The notes: generated from the letters alone by a model not told the origin. DNA of 37,690 nt from a virus (IMGVR_UViG_3300046002_006532:1-37690); one strand, 5' to 3'; shown: positions 1 to 7,997, counted from the stretch's first letter. Numbers and translations are program-made.

Positions 1-2610
1 AGTTGTACATACGTACAATGAATCCGCTCTACTATATTCAATCATATCAATAGCACTCTCAACTAAATTAGAGTTATTAACATAATCAATACCCGGTGTT
101 ACAAACACATTGATGTTTACCGCCTCAGGATTCGCAAATGTTTGTTGACCTAATAAATAAGCGTAATAATCAGTGTTTGCCCAATCTTGAGTGTTACCAG
201 CAACAATAATTTGTTTAAATGCTCCCCAACCCGATGCTGTTGGATATTTTATTGTAGGACAAGAACCTTTCAAGTAACCTGTTCTACCTAACATAAACTC
301 ATCTTTATTTGTTCTAAATTCTCTATAGATGTCCCAACCATCAAAACCACCTTTTAGTAAGAATGTAAATTTACGTGCGTAAATTCTGTAATAAGGGTTA
401 AGTTCACTATCAGGGTCTGATGTAAATGGTGCGTCACCACAAAAGAACGCCGGAGTACCACTTGTTACAAATATATTTGGAATTGTAATACCACTTGCGT
501 TTTTGTCCATGTGGAAACCTCTTGTTCTAAAATTCCAAGGATTACCTTCAGTATCATTACAAATATCTAAAGGAAGTTGAGTTCCTTTATATTGGAAGAA
601 ATCAACATCAATACCTTCAGTATCTGAAATACCTAAATAAGTTCTTCTTACATTATCACCAGCACTTGTTGTTGAATCATCCGCTCCTGAAGCCAACCCA
701 AACGGTGGGTTATAAACTACTTCACCAGGATAATAATATTTAGATTTAATTAATGGGAATGGTGGTCTTACACCAGCATATTCTCTATAATCGTATCCTA
801 AGAATCCACAAGGAAGAGCATCTATTGGTGCATCCTCATTAATTTCAACCATAACATAACTTGACAATAAAGGATATTCACCATCTAAACTACCGATTTT
901 TTTACCAACAAATGAATTATCTTGAGGGTTCATACTACAATTAGTGTATTTTTCAAGAACAACAGGTGAGGAATCAGTATCAAAGAAATCTCTAATTAAT
1001 ACATCAAAAGTACCATTGTTAAATGACATATTTGCAATTGATATTTTAATATCAATATTTGCTGAATCACCATCTGCAATAGTTGTAAATTTAAATAAGT
1101 TATAAACTTTATTACCTCTTAATTCTGAAACAACCCACGGTGAAACCGGTGATTGGAATTTTTCTAAGTAAAACGCTATTGATGTTGGGTCAATCGATTG
1201 ACGAGCATCAGGTAAAGCTGTTAATTCACAATTTAAACCTCTAATATAACCCATTCTCCAAGCATTCGTTAATAAAGCTTGGAATCTTTCTTCAACAAAT
1301 AATGGAACTACTGTTCTTGGTTTTGAGAAGTTAGTTGAACCAAACACTTTACTAATGTATTTTGAATCTGAATTTGATAATGATGTTTCAAAGAAATATT
1401 GGTCACCATCTTTACTTGTAATATTAACACCAAAAGTTGAAAATGGGTTCTTAGTTACACCTGAATATGTCCCGGTACAATCTAAACTAACATCCGTTAA
1501 ACCCGAAACTTCATAAACAGGTCCATTTTCCAAACCATATGTTGACAATCCTCTTGAACGAAGTGTTGCAACAACTAAGTCATCATAATCTGTATATGCC
1601 GTACCCGAATAAATATAAATCACCCCAATCAATGTACCTGTATAACAATTAACAGGTTTTGCTGTTGTTGTTGAAGTAGTTGATGTTGATGTTGTTGTTG
1701 TACAAGGGTTTGTTGTTGATGTCGTCGTTGAAGTTGATGTTGTTGTTGTAATTATTGGTGTCAATGTTAATCCTGTAACAACAGACCAAAATGAAAATCC
1801 TGTATAAGAAGCATTACCAACATTATCAAATAATGAGTAATACCAAGGGTCATTTTGAGGTGCTGAATAATTACATAAATTTGAACTTACATTATCCACT
1901 CCGTAAACATTAGTTTCACCAGTATATACTGAACTTAAACCCGAATAAACACTAGTTGGTATTGCACCATAATAATTAATTGAAGTATCTTCTTTAGCCG
2001 GTGTTGAAACGATATCAAAAATTTGACTTGACATATCATCAAACAATGTTGACATTGAACCATCAAATTGTTCGTAAGGTTCATACAAAATTGAAGATAT
2101 TTCAGATGGTAAACTAGATGTGTTTGTAAAACTAACAGTGTTAATACTATTAGTACACGCTGAAAATTCAACAGAATAGTTTATAGTTTTAAAGTCTATA
2201 CATTCAGTAACACAATTAACTGTAGTTGCACTTTCACAAAAGAAATCAACCGTTGTTGGGTCAACATTTGCTTTTGTAGTTATAGACCAAGATGGTCCTG
2301 CATCGTAACCAGATAATCCTAACACTCTTGTTACGAATAATTGGTTAGATTGTTGTAAGTATGATTTAGCAATATAAGCCGCTTCGTACTTTGGAATTTG
2401 TGTATTTATAAATTTTTCTGGGGAAGTTCCACCGAAGAAATTTGTGAATTCATCAAAATTTCGTATAAAGATAGGCTCGAAAGCGGGACCTTTTAAGGTC
2501 TCACCCACAATACCCAACGTGGTAACTCCCACACTTTGTGCTACGAAACTTAAATCAACTTCAGAAGTATATACTCCGGGAGATACGAATACTTTTTGAT
2601 TTGATGCCAT
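1..2610 (-). CDS. Contractile tail sheath protein (T4 gp18-like), partial at its C-terminal end
   Basis: The reading frame is open from ATG at 2610 down to the window edge, so at least 870 residues are present and the C-terminus lies outside. The N-terminus, MASNQKVFVSPGVYTSEVDL, has the SPGVY..E entry typical of phage tail sheath proteins. It is followed by a region with GIVGETLKGPAFEP and a downstream LFVTRVLG strand, as in gp18-like sheaths. The edge-proximal part (NINVFVTPGIDY) also fits the conserved sheath core. The sheath surrounds the tail tube and contracts at infection. T4 gp18 is about 660 residues, so this one is enlarged. Residues about 285-317 are a Thr/Ser run with a Cys (bases about 1662-1758), probably within an inserted surface domain. 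A TATTTAT element precedes the gene by 37 nt. The family call is confident; the full length is unknown. Confidence 0.88.
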   Translation of the reverse strand, partial: MASNQKVFVSPGVYTSEVDLSFVAQSVGVTTLGIVGETLKGPAFEPIFIRNFDEFTNFFGGTSPEKFINTQIPKYEAAYIAKSYLQQSNQLFVTRVLGLSGYDAGPSWSITTKANVDPTTVDFFCESATTVNCVTECIDFKTINYSVEFSACTNSINTVSFTNTSSLPSEISSILYEPYEQFDGSMSTLFDDMSSQIFDIVSTPAKEDTSINYYGAIPTSVYSGLSSVYTGETNVYGVDNVSSNLCNYSAPQNDPWYYSLFDNVGNASYTGFSFWSVVTGLTLTPIITTTTSTSTTTSTTNPCTTTTSTSTTSTTTAKPVNCYTGTLIGVIYIYSGTAYTDYDDLVVATLRSRGLSTYGLENGPVYEVSGLTDVSLDCTGTYSGVTKNPFSTFGVNITSKDGDQYFFETSLSNSDSKYISKVFGSTNFSKPRTVVPLFVEERFQALLTNAWRMGYIRGLNCELTALPDARQSIDPTSIAFYLEKFQSPVSPWVVSELRGNKVYNLFKFTTIADGDSANIDIKISIANMSFNNGTFDVLIRDFFDTDSSPVVLEKYTNCSMNPQDNSFVGKKIGSLDGEYPLLSSYVMVEINEDAPIDALPCGFLGYDYREYAGVRPPFPLIKSKYYYPGEVVYNPPFGLASGADDSTTSAGDNVRRTYLGISDTEGIDVDFFQYKGTQLPLDICNDTEGNPWNFRTRGFHMDKNASGITIPNIFVTSGTPAFFCGDAPFTSDPDSELNPYYRIYARKFTFLLKGGFDGWDIYREFRTNKDEFMLGRTGYLKGSCPTIKYPTASGWGAFKQIIVAGNTQDWANTDYYAYLLGQQTFANPEAVNINVFVTPGIDYVNNSNLVESAIDMIEYSRADSLYVCTT

Positions 2611-2647
2611 TAGTTTGTCTTTTTTATTTGTAAATTTATTTTTATTG

Positions 2648-2654
2648 ATAAATA
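2648..2654 (-). promoter_or_regulatory. TATTTAT promoter-like element for the sheath gene
   Basis: On the minus strand this reads TATTTAT within AATATTTATCAATAAAAA, 37 nt before the sheath ATG. The same core recurs upstream of most gene starts in the window. It is inferred to be a phage (late) promoter element, with no experimental support. Confidence 0.45.
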
Positions 2655-2677
2655 TTATAAAAAAAACCAAAATACTT

Positions 2678-2693
2678 TACTTCATAAGAAGTA
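2678..2693. repeat. Short inverted repeat between divergent promoters
   Basis: TACTTC (2678-2683) and GAAGTA (2688-2693) form a perfect 6-bp inverted repeat around ATAA. It lies in the 123-bp gap between the divergent sheath and RHH genes and abuts the plus-strand TATTTAT element. It could be a regulator site, but short AT-rich repeats like this can also arise by chance. Confidence 0.3.
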
Positions 2694-2698
2694 TTTAT
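2692..2698 (+). promoter_or_regulatory. TATTTAT promoter-like element for the RHH gene
   Basis: TATTTAT occurs in the context AGTATTTATAAATTAGG, 35 nt before the ATG at 2734. If it acts as a -10-like element, transcription would begin close to 2705, where the perfect inverted repeat starts. Confidence 0.45.
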
Positions 2699-2704
2699 AA
2701 ATTA

Positions 2705-2733
2705 GGTAGAATAAATTCTGCCTTTATTCTACC
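2705..2733 (+). promoter_or_regulatory. Perfect 11-bp inverted repeat abutting the RHH start codon (candidate operator or leader hairpin)
   Basis: GGTAGAATAAA (2705-2715) and TTTATTCTACC (2723-2733) are perfect reverse complements separated by TTCTGCC. The right arm ends on the base just before the ATG of the ribbon-helix-helix gene. As DNA it could be a two-half-site operator for the dimeric product. As RNA it would form a stem against the start codon and could limit initiation. The geometry is seen directly; the role is inferred. Confidence 0.6.
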
Positions 2734-2898
2734 ATGGCAGACAACGAAAAAAAGATAAAGAACCTAAAGATATCAATTGAGGTTCATAACGTCCTAAAGA
2801 CCTATTGCGAAAAGAGGGGTATCAAAATGTATCGTTTTTTAGAAAGAATGATTGTTGAGAATTGTAAAGAAAAGAAGGATATATACGGCGAGAATTAA
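2734..2898 (+). CDS. Small ribbon-helix-helix (Arc/MetJ-type) DNA-binding protein
   Basis: The product is 54 residues and begins MADNEKKIKNLKISIEVH. The strand-like KNLKISIEV segment followed by two predicted helices (residues about 18-28, HNVLKTYCEKR, and about 33-46, YRFLERMIVENC) is the usual layout of a short RHH domain in which a dimer binds an operator through a beta-ribbon. The ATG at 2734 directly follows a perfect inverted repeat, which suggests autoregulation. It is the only plus-strand gene in the left 5.2 kb and its stop overlaps the convergent gp15-like gene by 4 bases. It may control the switch of the adjacent late genes. The fold is assigned by eye from a short sequence, so confidence is moderate. 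Confidence 0.65.
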   Translation: MADNEKKIKNLKISIEVHNVLKTYCEKRGIKMYRFLERMIVENCKEKKDIYGEN

Positions 2899-3932
2899 AC
2901 TAATTGGTTTTCTAACACAATTGAACCCTCTTGAGTATCATTAGATTTAACTACAATAATTTTTAAAACATCATTGGTATTGATTTGTATTTGATACAAA
3001 TCTGACCCATAATATTGATTATTAATGTACACATCAAACGAATCAATATTAGTTGTTTCACCTAAATTTAAATCAACAGTATAATCAAAAACTTGTGAAA
3101 TAATATTGTTCCCAACAATAAATAAAATATTTGTTGAGGTTCCTTCATCTGCAATATTTTTTCTTCTTCCACGCATGAACGATTCTTTTTCAAATTCAAT
3201 AACAGTTAAAACTCTTGAAACCGCCGGAGCAACTTCAAATTCGTTTTCATCAATTAAGAATCCTAACATTGTAAAATCATAACTTTGAATATAATATTTC
3301 CTTTTATCAATATTCATAACTGACTCATCGGTAATGTTATTCATAATGATTGGAATATAATGACCTTTGATAGTTGTATATGCTTGACGAGAGGAAAACA
3401 TTTCAAGAATATTTTTATTAAACTCGTTTAATTCTCTCATTCTATTACAAATTATTTTAACACTATATGTAATATCAACAGGTACCGGTTGAGGTATTTT
3501 ATAAATATCCATACCATTTCTATTACCATCCCACGTTGGTACTTGAGCATAAAAATATTGTTTTCTATTTGGTATGTTATATAGTAATGCAGGGTTAGTA
3601 CCAAATTTAACTTCGGGATTTCTAACAACCGTAATAAATGGGGGTGAGACATTAGAATCCAAATCTTGAAAATTCCAAGTTTCAGTAAATTGAGACCAAT
3701 TTTGAGCCGTTATCAAAATATCAATTGATGGTATAACATTACCATCCACAATAGTCTGTAATTCATTCTGAACAAAGTTTAACATTCCCCCATCCAAATC
3801 GGCATGTAAAATGGACTTAGGTAAATAAGTTCCATCTTTATTAATTTTTTCCAATAACTCTTCTCTTCGTGGATATAGAGTTTTTGGAAACGTTAACGGT
3901 ATTGTTTTCTTTATTTTGTTAGGTAAACCCAT
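2895..3932 (-). CDS. Tail completion / sheath-stabilising protein, gp15-like
   Basis: The product is 345 residues. The middle part resembles the T4 gp15 family that caps the tail tube and sheath at the neck: a segment around PVPVDITYSVKIICNRMREL, then a helix with NEFNKNILEMF, then GHYIPIIMNN and a strand YYIQSYDFTMLGFLIDE. T4 gp15 is about 270 residues, so this protein has about 70 extra C-terminal residues that look like a beta domain (from about residue 265, NILFIVGNNIISQVFDYTVD onward). It is the last gene of a minus-strand run from 5197 and lies beside the sheath gene, as expected for a tail completion protein. It begins 1 base after the upstream gene stops, with its own TATTTAT element inside that gene. 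The family assignment is by pattern and context. Confidence 0.55.
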   Translation of the reverse strand: MGLPNKIKKTIPLTFPKTLYPRREELLEKINKDGTYLPKSILHADLDGGMLNFVQNELQTIVDGNVIPSIDILITAQNWSQFTETWNFQDLDSNVSPPFITVVRNPEVKFGTNPALLYNIPNRKQYFYAQVPTWDGNRNGMDIYKIPQPVPVDITYSVKIICNRMRELNEFNKNILEMFSSRQAYTTIKGHYIPIIMNNITDESVMNIDKRKYYIQSYDFTMLGFLIDENEFEVAPAVSRVLTVIEFEKESFMRGRRKNIADEGTSTNILFIVGNNIISQVFDYTVDLNLGETTNIDSFDVYINNQYYGSDLYQIQINTNDVLKIIVVKSNDTQEGSIVLENQLV

Positions 3933-3933
3933 T

Positions 3934-4380
3934 TTATTGTTTTGTTATAAATATTTTGTTTCTTGAATTTATCATTTCTACCTCACCGGCACGATATATT
4001 GGTTCTTCGGTGTCTTTCATAACATAAGAATTATATTTGTAAGGGTTATAGGTTACGATATTACTATTTGGTTCACTTGGTAGATTTTCACAAGGGAACT
4101 TACAATAATCCATTAATGTTCCAATCACAAATGAATGAACATTCTTTCTTTTTTCTTTTATAACCTTTTCTCTACCTCCGGGTCTAACTCTGAATTCAAC
4201 GTCACTTAATTTAACATAGTCACAATGATTAACAACTAATCCTTTATAGATTATTGAGAATGTCTGTTTATGTAAGTTATAATAAATCATAACTTTCTTA
4301 CCTATGTAATCATTTTCTTCTTCATCTGAAAAATTTTCAAATATTCTGTTTGCTTGAGATTCTGTTATTATTATTTTCAT
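3934..4380 (-). CDS. Unknown phage protein with N-terminal MKIIITES tag
   Basis: The product is 148 residues and I do not recognise the family. It starts MKIIITESQANRIFENFSDE, followed by a beta-rich middle (KKVMIYYNLHKQTFSIIYKG) and a tail rich in Asn, Tyr and Pro. The first seven residues nearly match those of the next upstream gene (MKLIITE), while the rest of the two proteins differs. Its ATG overlaps the upstream stop (ATGA). It lies between gp14-like and gp15-like genes, so a virion or assembly role is plausible, but nothing in the sequence proves it. No signal peptide or membrane segment is apparent. Confidence 0.75.
   Translation of the reverse strand: MKIIITESQANRIFENFSDEEENDYIGKKVMIYYNLHKQTFSIIYKGLVVNHCDYVKLSDVEFRVRPGGREKVIKEKRKNVHSFVIGTLMDYCKFPCENLPSEPNSNIVTYNPYKYNSYVMKDTEEPIYRAGEVEMINSRNKIFITKQ
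3947..3953 (-). promoter_or_regulatory. TATTTAT element upstream of the gp15-like gene
   Basis: The minus strand reads AATATTTATAACAAAAC, 14 nt before the ATG at 3932. It lies within the 3' end of the upstream gene's coding region, so this gene may have its own transcript as well as operon readthrough. Confidence 0.4.
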
Positions 4381-4682
4381 ATTTCATTTACTCGATAAAA
4401 GACTCTAGCTCTAAATCCAAATTTATTATTACACCAATTTAGTAAGATTTTTCCCGTTTCTTCATAATCTAAACTAAACACTTCACTAACAAAATCCCAT
4501 AATTCCCTAACAATATATAATTGTTTTCCTCTCAAATTATACATAATTTTAAACAATCCATTTTTGGATAAATAAATTTCTCTAAATTCAGTACGATTAA
4601 ATCTTTCTAAATCACTATAATGTTTATTTAACCAATTTATAATAATTGAATTTAATTTATTTTCTGTTATAATTAATTTCAT
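4377..4682 (-). CDS. Unknown small phage protein with N-terminal MKLIITEN tag
   Basis: The product is 101 residues, of no recognised family. It begins MKLIITENKLNSIIINWLNK, then has a mixed alpha/beta region with KNGLFKIMYNLRGKQLYIV and a C-terminal segment with several aromatics. The start codon overlaps the stop of the gp14-like gene by one base (TAATG read on the minus strand) and the stop overlaps the next start, so all three are translationally coupled. It shares the MK-hydrophobic-IITE opening with its downstream neighbour. The I-x-x-E pattern recalls the cleavage consensus of the T4 prohead protease. This is a pattern resemblance only. Confidence 0.72.
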   Translation of the reverse strand: MKLIITENKLNSIIINWLNKHYSDLERFNRTEFREIYLSKNGLFKIMYNLRGKQLYIVRELWDFVSEVFSLDYEETGKILLNWCNNKFGFRARVFYRVNEI

Positions 4683-5197
4683 TATAATCCTCTAAATTCG
4701 TTCTCCGTAACAGGAGTTGCTATATATGACTTGTAAAATGGTTTGTAACCGGCATATGTATGTTTATTGTCTGAGTTAATTCTTCCATCATCACTAACCA
4801 CATAATATCTAACTTTGGTTTCAGTTTCGTAATAACCAATATAGTCACCATAATTAATCTGAATACCTAAATCATTAAGTTGAGCAGCGTAAATTGAGAA
4901 TTTAAGATTTCCAGGTTCTGATTGAGCAATTTTAGAATTACCTAAATATTTGGTCTCAGGTGGGAGTATTTGAACGTAAGCTTTAATCTCAATTGGTGGT
5001 AAATATTTGATACCATCGGTCATAACCTCACCATAAACATCATCTGTTTTAGTTTTTAATCTATCTATCTTATATAGTACTAACGTAAAGTTCATATCAC
5101 CATATAACCATTCCTCCCCCATAGAGATGTCTAAGTCGTAATCCTCCGCTCCGAAGAACTTACCTATTCGTGTAATTGGTACTAATTGTCTGCTCAT
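4682..5197 (-). CDS. Neck / head-completion protein, gp14-like
   Basis: The product is 171 residues. It opens MSRQLVPITRIGKFFGAEDY, with a GEEWLYGD segment, then VYGEVMTDGIKYLPPIEIKA, then INYGDYIGYYETETKVRYYV. The order of a loop with a Phe-Gly, a strand pair and a 'GDYIGYY' element is what I associate with T4 gp14-type neck proteins, which sit under the connector and join head to tail. T4 gp14 is about 256 residues, so this is a compact form. It is the first gene of the minus-strand run ending at the gp15-like gene. The gp13-like partner is encoded at 8012-9154 on the other strand. A TATTTAT element ends only 4 nt before the ATG. The assignment rests on pattern and synteny. Confidence 0.5.
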   Translation of the reverse strand: MSRQLVPITRIGKFFGAEDYDLDISMGEEWLYGDMNFTLVLYKIDRLKTKTDDVYGEVMTDGIKYLPPIEIKAYVQILPPETKYLGNSKIAQSEPGNLKFSIYAAQLNDLGIQINYGDYIGYYETETKVRYYVVSDDGRINSDNKHTYAGYKPFYKSYIATPVTENEFRGL

Positions 5198-5201
5198 ATT
5201 G

Positions 5202-5208
5202 ATAAATA
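5202..5208 (-). promoter_or_regulatory. TATTTAT element immediately before the gp14-like gene
   Basis: The minus strand reads AATATTTATCAATATGAG, leaving 4 nt between the core and the ATG at 5197. If this is the -10-like element, the transcript would be leaderless or nearly so. Confidence 0.4.
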
Positions 5209-5223
5209 TTAAATAATTTATTA

Positions 5224-5230
5224 TATTTCT
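5224..5230 (+). promoter_or_regulatory. Variant TATTTCT element upstream of the helicase gene
   Basis: TATTTCT ends 15 nt before the TTG at 5246, the same spacing seen for exact TATTTAT cores at other genes. It differs at one base, so support is weaker. It also supports TTG 5246 as the start. Confidence 0.3.
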
Positions 5231-5245
5231 ATTAAAAGATTAAAT

Positions 5246-7021
5246 TTGGAAAACAATACATCTGAAAATTCTAATTTAACAATAGAACAACGAGCAATAT
5301 CTATCCTTGAAACTTATCAGGGGGCAAACAACTATATCCTAAAATTAAAACACCAAAAGGAAACTAACAAAAGATTCTTCCCAACTCGGGCACAATCTGA
5401 CTACATTATGAATTTTAATGAAGTAACTCCTAAGGTTGCAAAAAGATGGGTTGATTTAGACCCTTACTTCGCTAAAAAAATTGCTGATGAAAAATTATTA
5501 ATTAAAATCCCTGAACAGGTTTGGGTTGAAAAGTTATTAGTTGAGAAAGAAAAGTCTTACCACGTTTGGGGAAAAGTATTAGAATCTGAAACAATCCACG
5601 ATTTTTGGTTACCAAAAGGAGCTTTGATTAAAACACACACAATAAAGAATATTGTTGTGGATTATTCAAAATACTCCAATAGACCACCGTTAGAACATCA
5701 AAAAGAAGCTATTGAAAAACTTGCTGGGTCTAAAAGGTTTATCCTTGCCGATGATATGGGATTGGGTAAGACTACCGCAACCATTATTGCTGCTTTAGAG
5801 ACAGGTGCGAAGAAAATACTTATAGTTTGTCCGGCATCTCTGAAGATTAACTGGCAAAGAGAGATTGAGAACTATACCGATAGAAGTGTTTATATCTCCG
5901 AAGGTAAGAATTTCTCAATAGAACACGATTTTGTGATTATTAATTACGATATTCTTAAAAACTTCTATGATTTAAAAAGTAAAACAGAATCTTTAATCTC
6001 ACAAGGAAACTTTGATTTAATTATTTTGGATGAGGCACATTATGTTAGTAATGGACAAGCAGCAAGAACCAAACTTGTTAATAGTTTCTCTAAAAGTTGT
6101 GAAAGAGTGTGGTTATTAACCGGAACACCGATGACTAACCGACCGATGAATTATTTCAACCTATTGGCTCTTATTGAAAGTCCGGTGGCTCAGAATTGGA
6201 TGGCTTACGCTATTAGATATTGTCAAGGTTATCAATTCACAGCGGGAACTCGTAAGATATGGAACGTAACCGGAGCATCTAACTTAGAAGAATTGAGAGA
6301 CAGAACATCAAGACAAGTTTTACGTAGATTAAAAACGGAAGTTTTAGATTTACCTGAGAAAATTATTACACCAGTTTATTTGAGATTGAAGTCAAAACTC
6401 TATGAAGGATTAATGGGTGAATACTATGATTGGTACAATAAAAACCCCGATGAGTCAACATCTCTAACAGTTCAGTTCAGTAAGTTAATGAAGGTTCGTC
6501 AAGTGATTGCTGAAGAAAAAATTAAAGATACCATAGAATTAGCTGAGAATATTTTGGAACAAGATAAAAAAGTTATCATCTTTACCAACTTTACTGAGAC
6601 ATTAAACAGAATTGCCGACCATTTTGGAAAACAAGCTGTGAGATTAGATGGTTCAACCTCAAAACCTCAACGACAATATGCTGTTGACCAATTTCAAGAT
6701 AATGAAAAGATTAAGGTGTTTGTTGGAAACGTAAAAGCCGCTGGTGTTGGAATCACACTAACCGCAGCCGAAGCTGTAATCATTAATGACTTATCATTTG
6801 TTCCGGGTGATTTAGCACAAGCGGAAGACCGAGCATACAGATATGGACAGAAAAATTCGGTGTCAGTTTACTACCCAATATTCGATAACTCAATAGAAGG
6901 AATCATTTACGACATGGTAAATCAAAAGAAACAAAATATTGGAACCGTTATGGGAGACAACATCTCTGAAAGAGGAGATTTTATTGGAGAACTTATGAAT
7001 AAGATAAACAATCGGGGATAA
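5246..7021 (+). CDS. SNF2/SMARCAL1-type superfamily 2 helicase or translocase, TTG start
   Basis: The product is 591 residues. ATPase motifs are clear: MGLGKT (about 171-176), LDEAH (about 261-265), LTGTP (about 291-295), RLDGSTS with a following QR, and the motif VI region with QAEDRAYRYGQ (about 525-535). This arrangement is SNF2-like, as in SMARCAL1-type annealing helicases. In T4-like phages a related role (fork regression and recombination) is held by UvsW. No in-frame ATG occurs between the upstream stop at 5210 and the TTG at 5246, and the next ATG is near residue 54, inside what looks like a structured N-terminal domain. TTG is therefore the likely start. No Shine-Dalgarno is visible. 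The gene stands alone, divergent from the gp14-like gene, and is followed by the nuclease-like gene. Confidence 0.9.
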   Translation: MENNTSENSNLTIEQRAISILETYQGANNYILKLKHQKETNKRFFPTRAQSDYIMNFNEVTPKVAKRWVDLDPYFAKKIADEKLLIKIPEQVWVEKLLVEKEKSYHVWGKVLESETIHDFWLPKGALIKTHTIKNIVVDYSKYSNRPPLEHQKEAIEKLAGSKRFILADDMGLGKTTATIIAALETGAKKILIVCPASLKINWQREIENYTDRSVYISEGKNFSIEHDFVIINYDILKNFYDLKSKTESLISQGNFDLIILDEAHYVSNGQAARTKLVNSFSKSCERVWLLTGTPMTNRPMNYFNLLALIESPVAQNWMAYAIRYCQGYQFTAGTRKIWNVTGASNLEELRDRTSRQVLRRLKTEVLDLPEKIITPVYLRLKSKLYEGLMGEYYDWYNKNPDESTSLTVQFSKLMKVRQVIAEEKIKDTIELAENILEQDKKVIIFTNFTETLNRIADHFGKQAVRLDGSTSKPQRQYAVDQFQDNEKIKVFVGNVKAAGVGITLTAAEAVIINDLSFVPGDLAQAEDRAYRYGQKNSVSVYYPIFDNSIEGIIYDMVNQKKQNIGTVMGDNISERGDFIGELMNKINNRG

Positions 7022-7035
7022 TCCGGTTGTTTAGA

Positions 7036-7042
7036 TATTTAT
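7036..7042 (+). promoter_or_regulatory. TATTTAT element upstream of the nuclease-like gene
   Basis: The context is GATATTTATCATAATAAA. The core ends 18 nt before the ATG at 7061. Confidence 0.45.
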
Positions 7043-7060
7043 CATAATAAACAAGCCTAC

Positions 7061-7990
7061 ATGAAAAATATTAAAAATAAAATTAAACTCATTATAGAAA
7101 AGATTAAATCGGTGGAAAACCTTAGTAATCGAAAACCATCCATTAATGAAATGAAAAAAATAGAAATTGAAAAACTTAAATCTATTATATCTGAAGGTAA
7201 ATCGGAAAGATGTAGTAGAGAAATGAACGAATCGATTAGAATGGTGTTTAACATTAACCCTAAAGTTAAAACAATTTTTAAAGACGGTATTAATCGAATG
7301 ATGAAAGAAGTCTTCCCTGATAACTATTATGGAAATAATGAATATAGTGAAGGAGAAGTTGCCGGAGTATATGATTTAGAAAAAGATGGTCGTTCTGTTT
7401 TAAATAAATTAAACACAAACTATAGTTGTTTTTGTATCTTATTAAACGATGTTAATCAAGTCTTAAAATCAAAAAACGAACCCGAAATAAAAATTATTGG
7501 TTTAAAACCTTTTGAGCAAATTAGTGAAGTTAAAAAACTTGTTAATGTTTTAGATGAATATAAGTCTAGAATTTTTTCACAAAAATCCTCAACATTTCAA
7601 AATCTTATGAAAGTTTTAACTCAAACAGATAGTTGGGGTCAAGCTCGTGAAGATAGAACAATTCAAATATTAAAAAAACAATTTGGTGAAAAAAATGTTA
7701 ACGCCATTGGTAAACTTGGTAGTAAAGAAGACATGATTGGTGGTATTGATTGTGAAGTTATTATTGATGGAGTTAAAAAAACCGCACAAATTAAACCTTT
7801 TACGGGGGAAAAAGAAATTGATAATTCTGTTATGATTTTAGGAACCGCAAATGTTAAAAGATATTCAACCGATTGGTTAATTTTTACTAGAAATAATAAA
7901 GAAGTATTGGTCTTTGATAATAAACACTCAAAAATAATGGGTGGTCAGTATATTTTCCCTAAAGAAGACCTGATTTATACATTAAGTTGA
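7061..7990 (+). CDS. PD-(D/E)XK-like nuclease domain protein
   Basis: The product is 309 residues. The first 60 residues are Lys/Glu-rich and helical. The C-terminal third has a restriction-endonuclease-like signature: Glu197 in the helix REDRTIQIL, Asp230 in GGID, and a Q243-x-K245 pair in TAQIK, with about 12 residues between Asp and Gln. This E...D...QxK order, with Gln in place of the usual Glu, is found in PD-(D/E)XK nucleases, and the surrounding strand pattern (CEVIIDGVKKTAQIK) fits. It lies between the helicase and the gp13-like neck gene. Possible jobs are DNA-end trimming at packaging, recombination with the helicase, or defence against competing DNA. The family call is by motif only, and substrate and activity are unknown. 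Confidence 0.5.
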   Translation: MKNIKNKIKLIIEKIKSVENLSNRKPSINEMKKIEIEKLKSIISEGKSERCSREMNESIRMVFNINPKVKTIFKDGINRMMKEVFPDNYYGNNEYSEGEVAGVYDLEKDGRSVLNKLNTNYSCFCILLNDVNQVLKSKNEPEIKIIGLKPFEQISEVKKLVNVLDEYKSRIFSQKSSTFQNLMKVLTQTDSWGQAREDRTIQILKKQFGEKNVNAIGKLGSKEDMIGGIDCEVIIDGVKKTAQIKPFTGEKEIDNSVMILGTANVKRYSTDWLIFTRNNKEVLVFDNKHSKIMGGQYIFPKEDLIYTLS

Positions 7991-7997
7991 TATTTAT
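7991..7997 (+). promoter_or_regulatory. TATTTAT element upstream of the gp13-like gene
   Basis: The context is GATATTTATAAAATAAAA. The core begins one base after the nuclease stop codon (TGA, 7988-7990 region) and ends 14 nt before the ATG at 8012. Confidence 0.45.
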
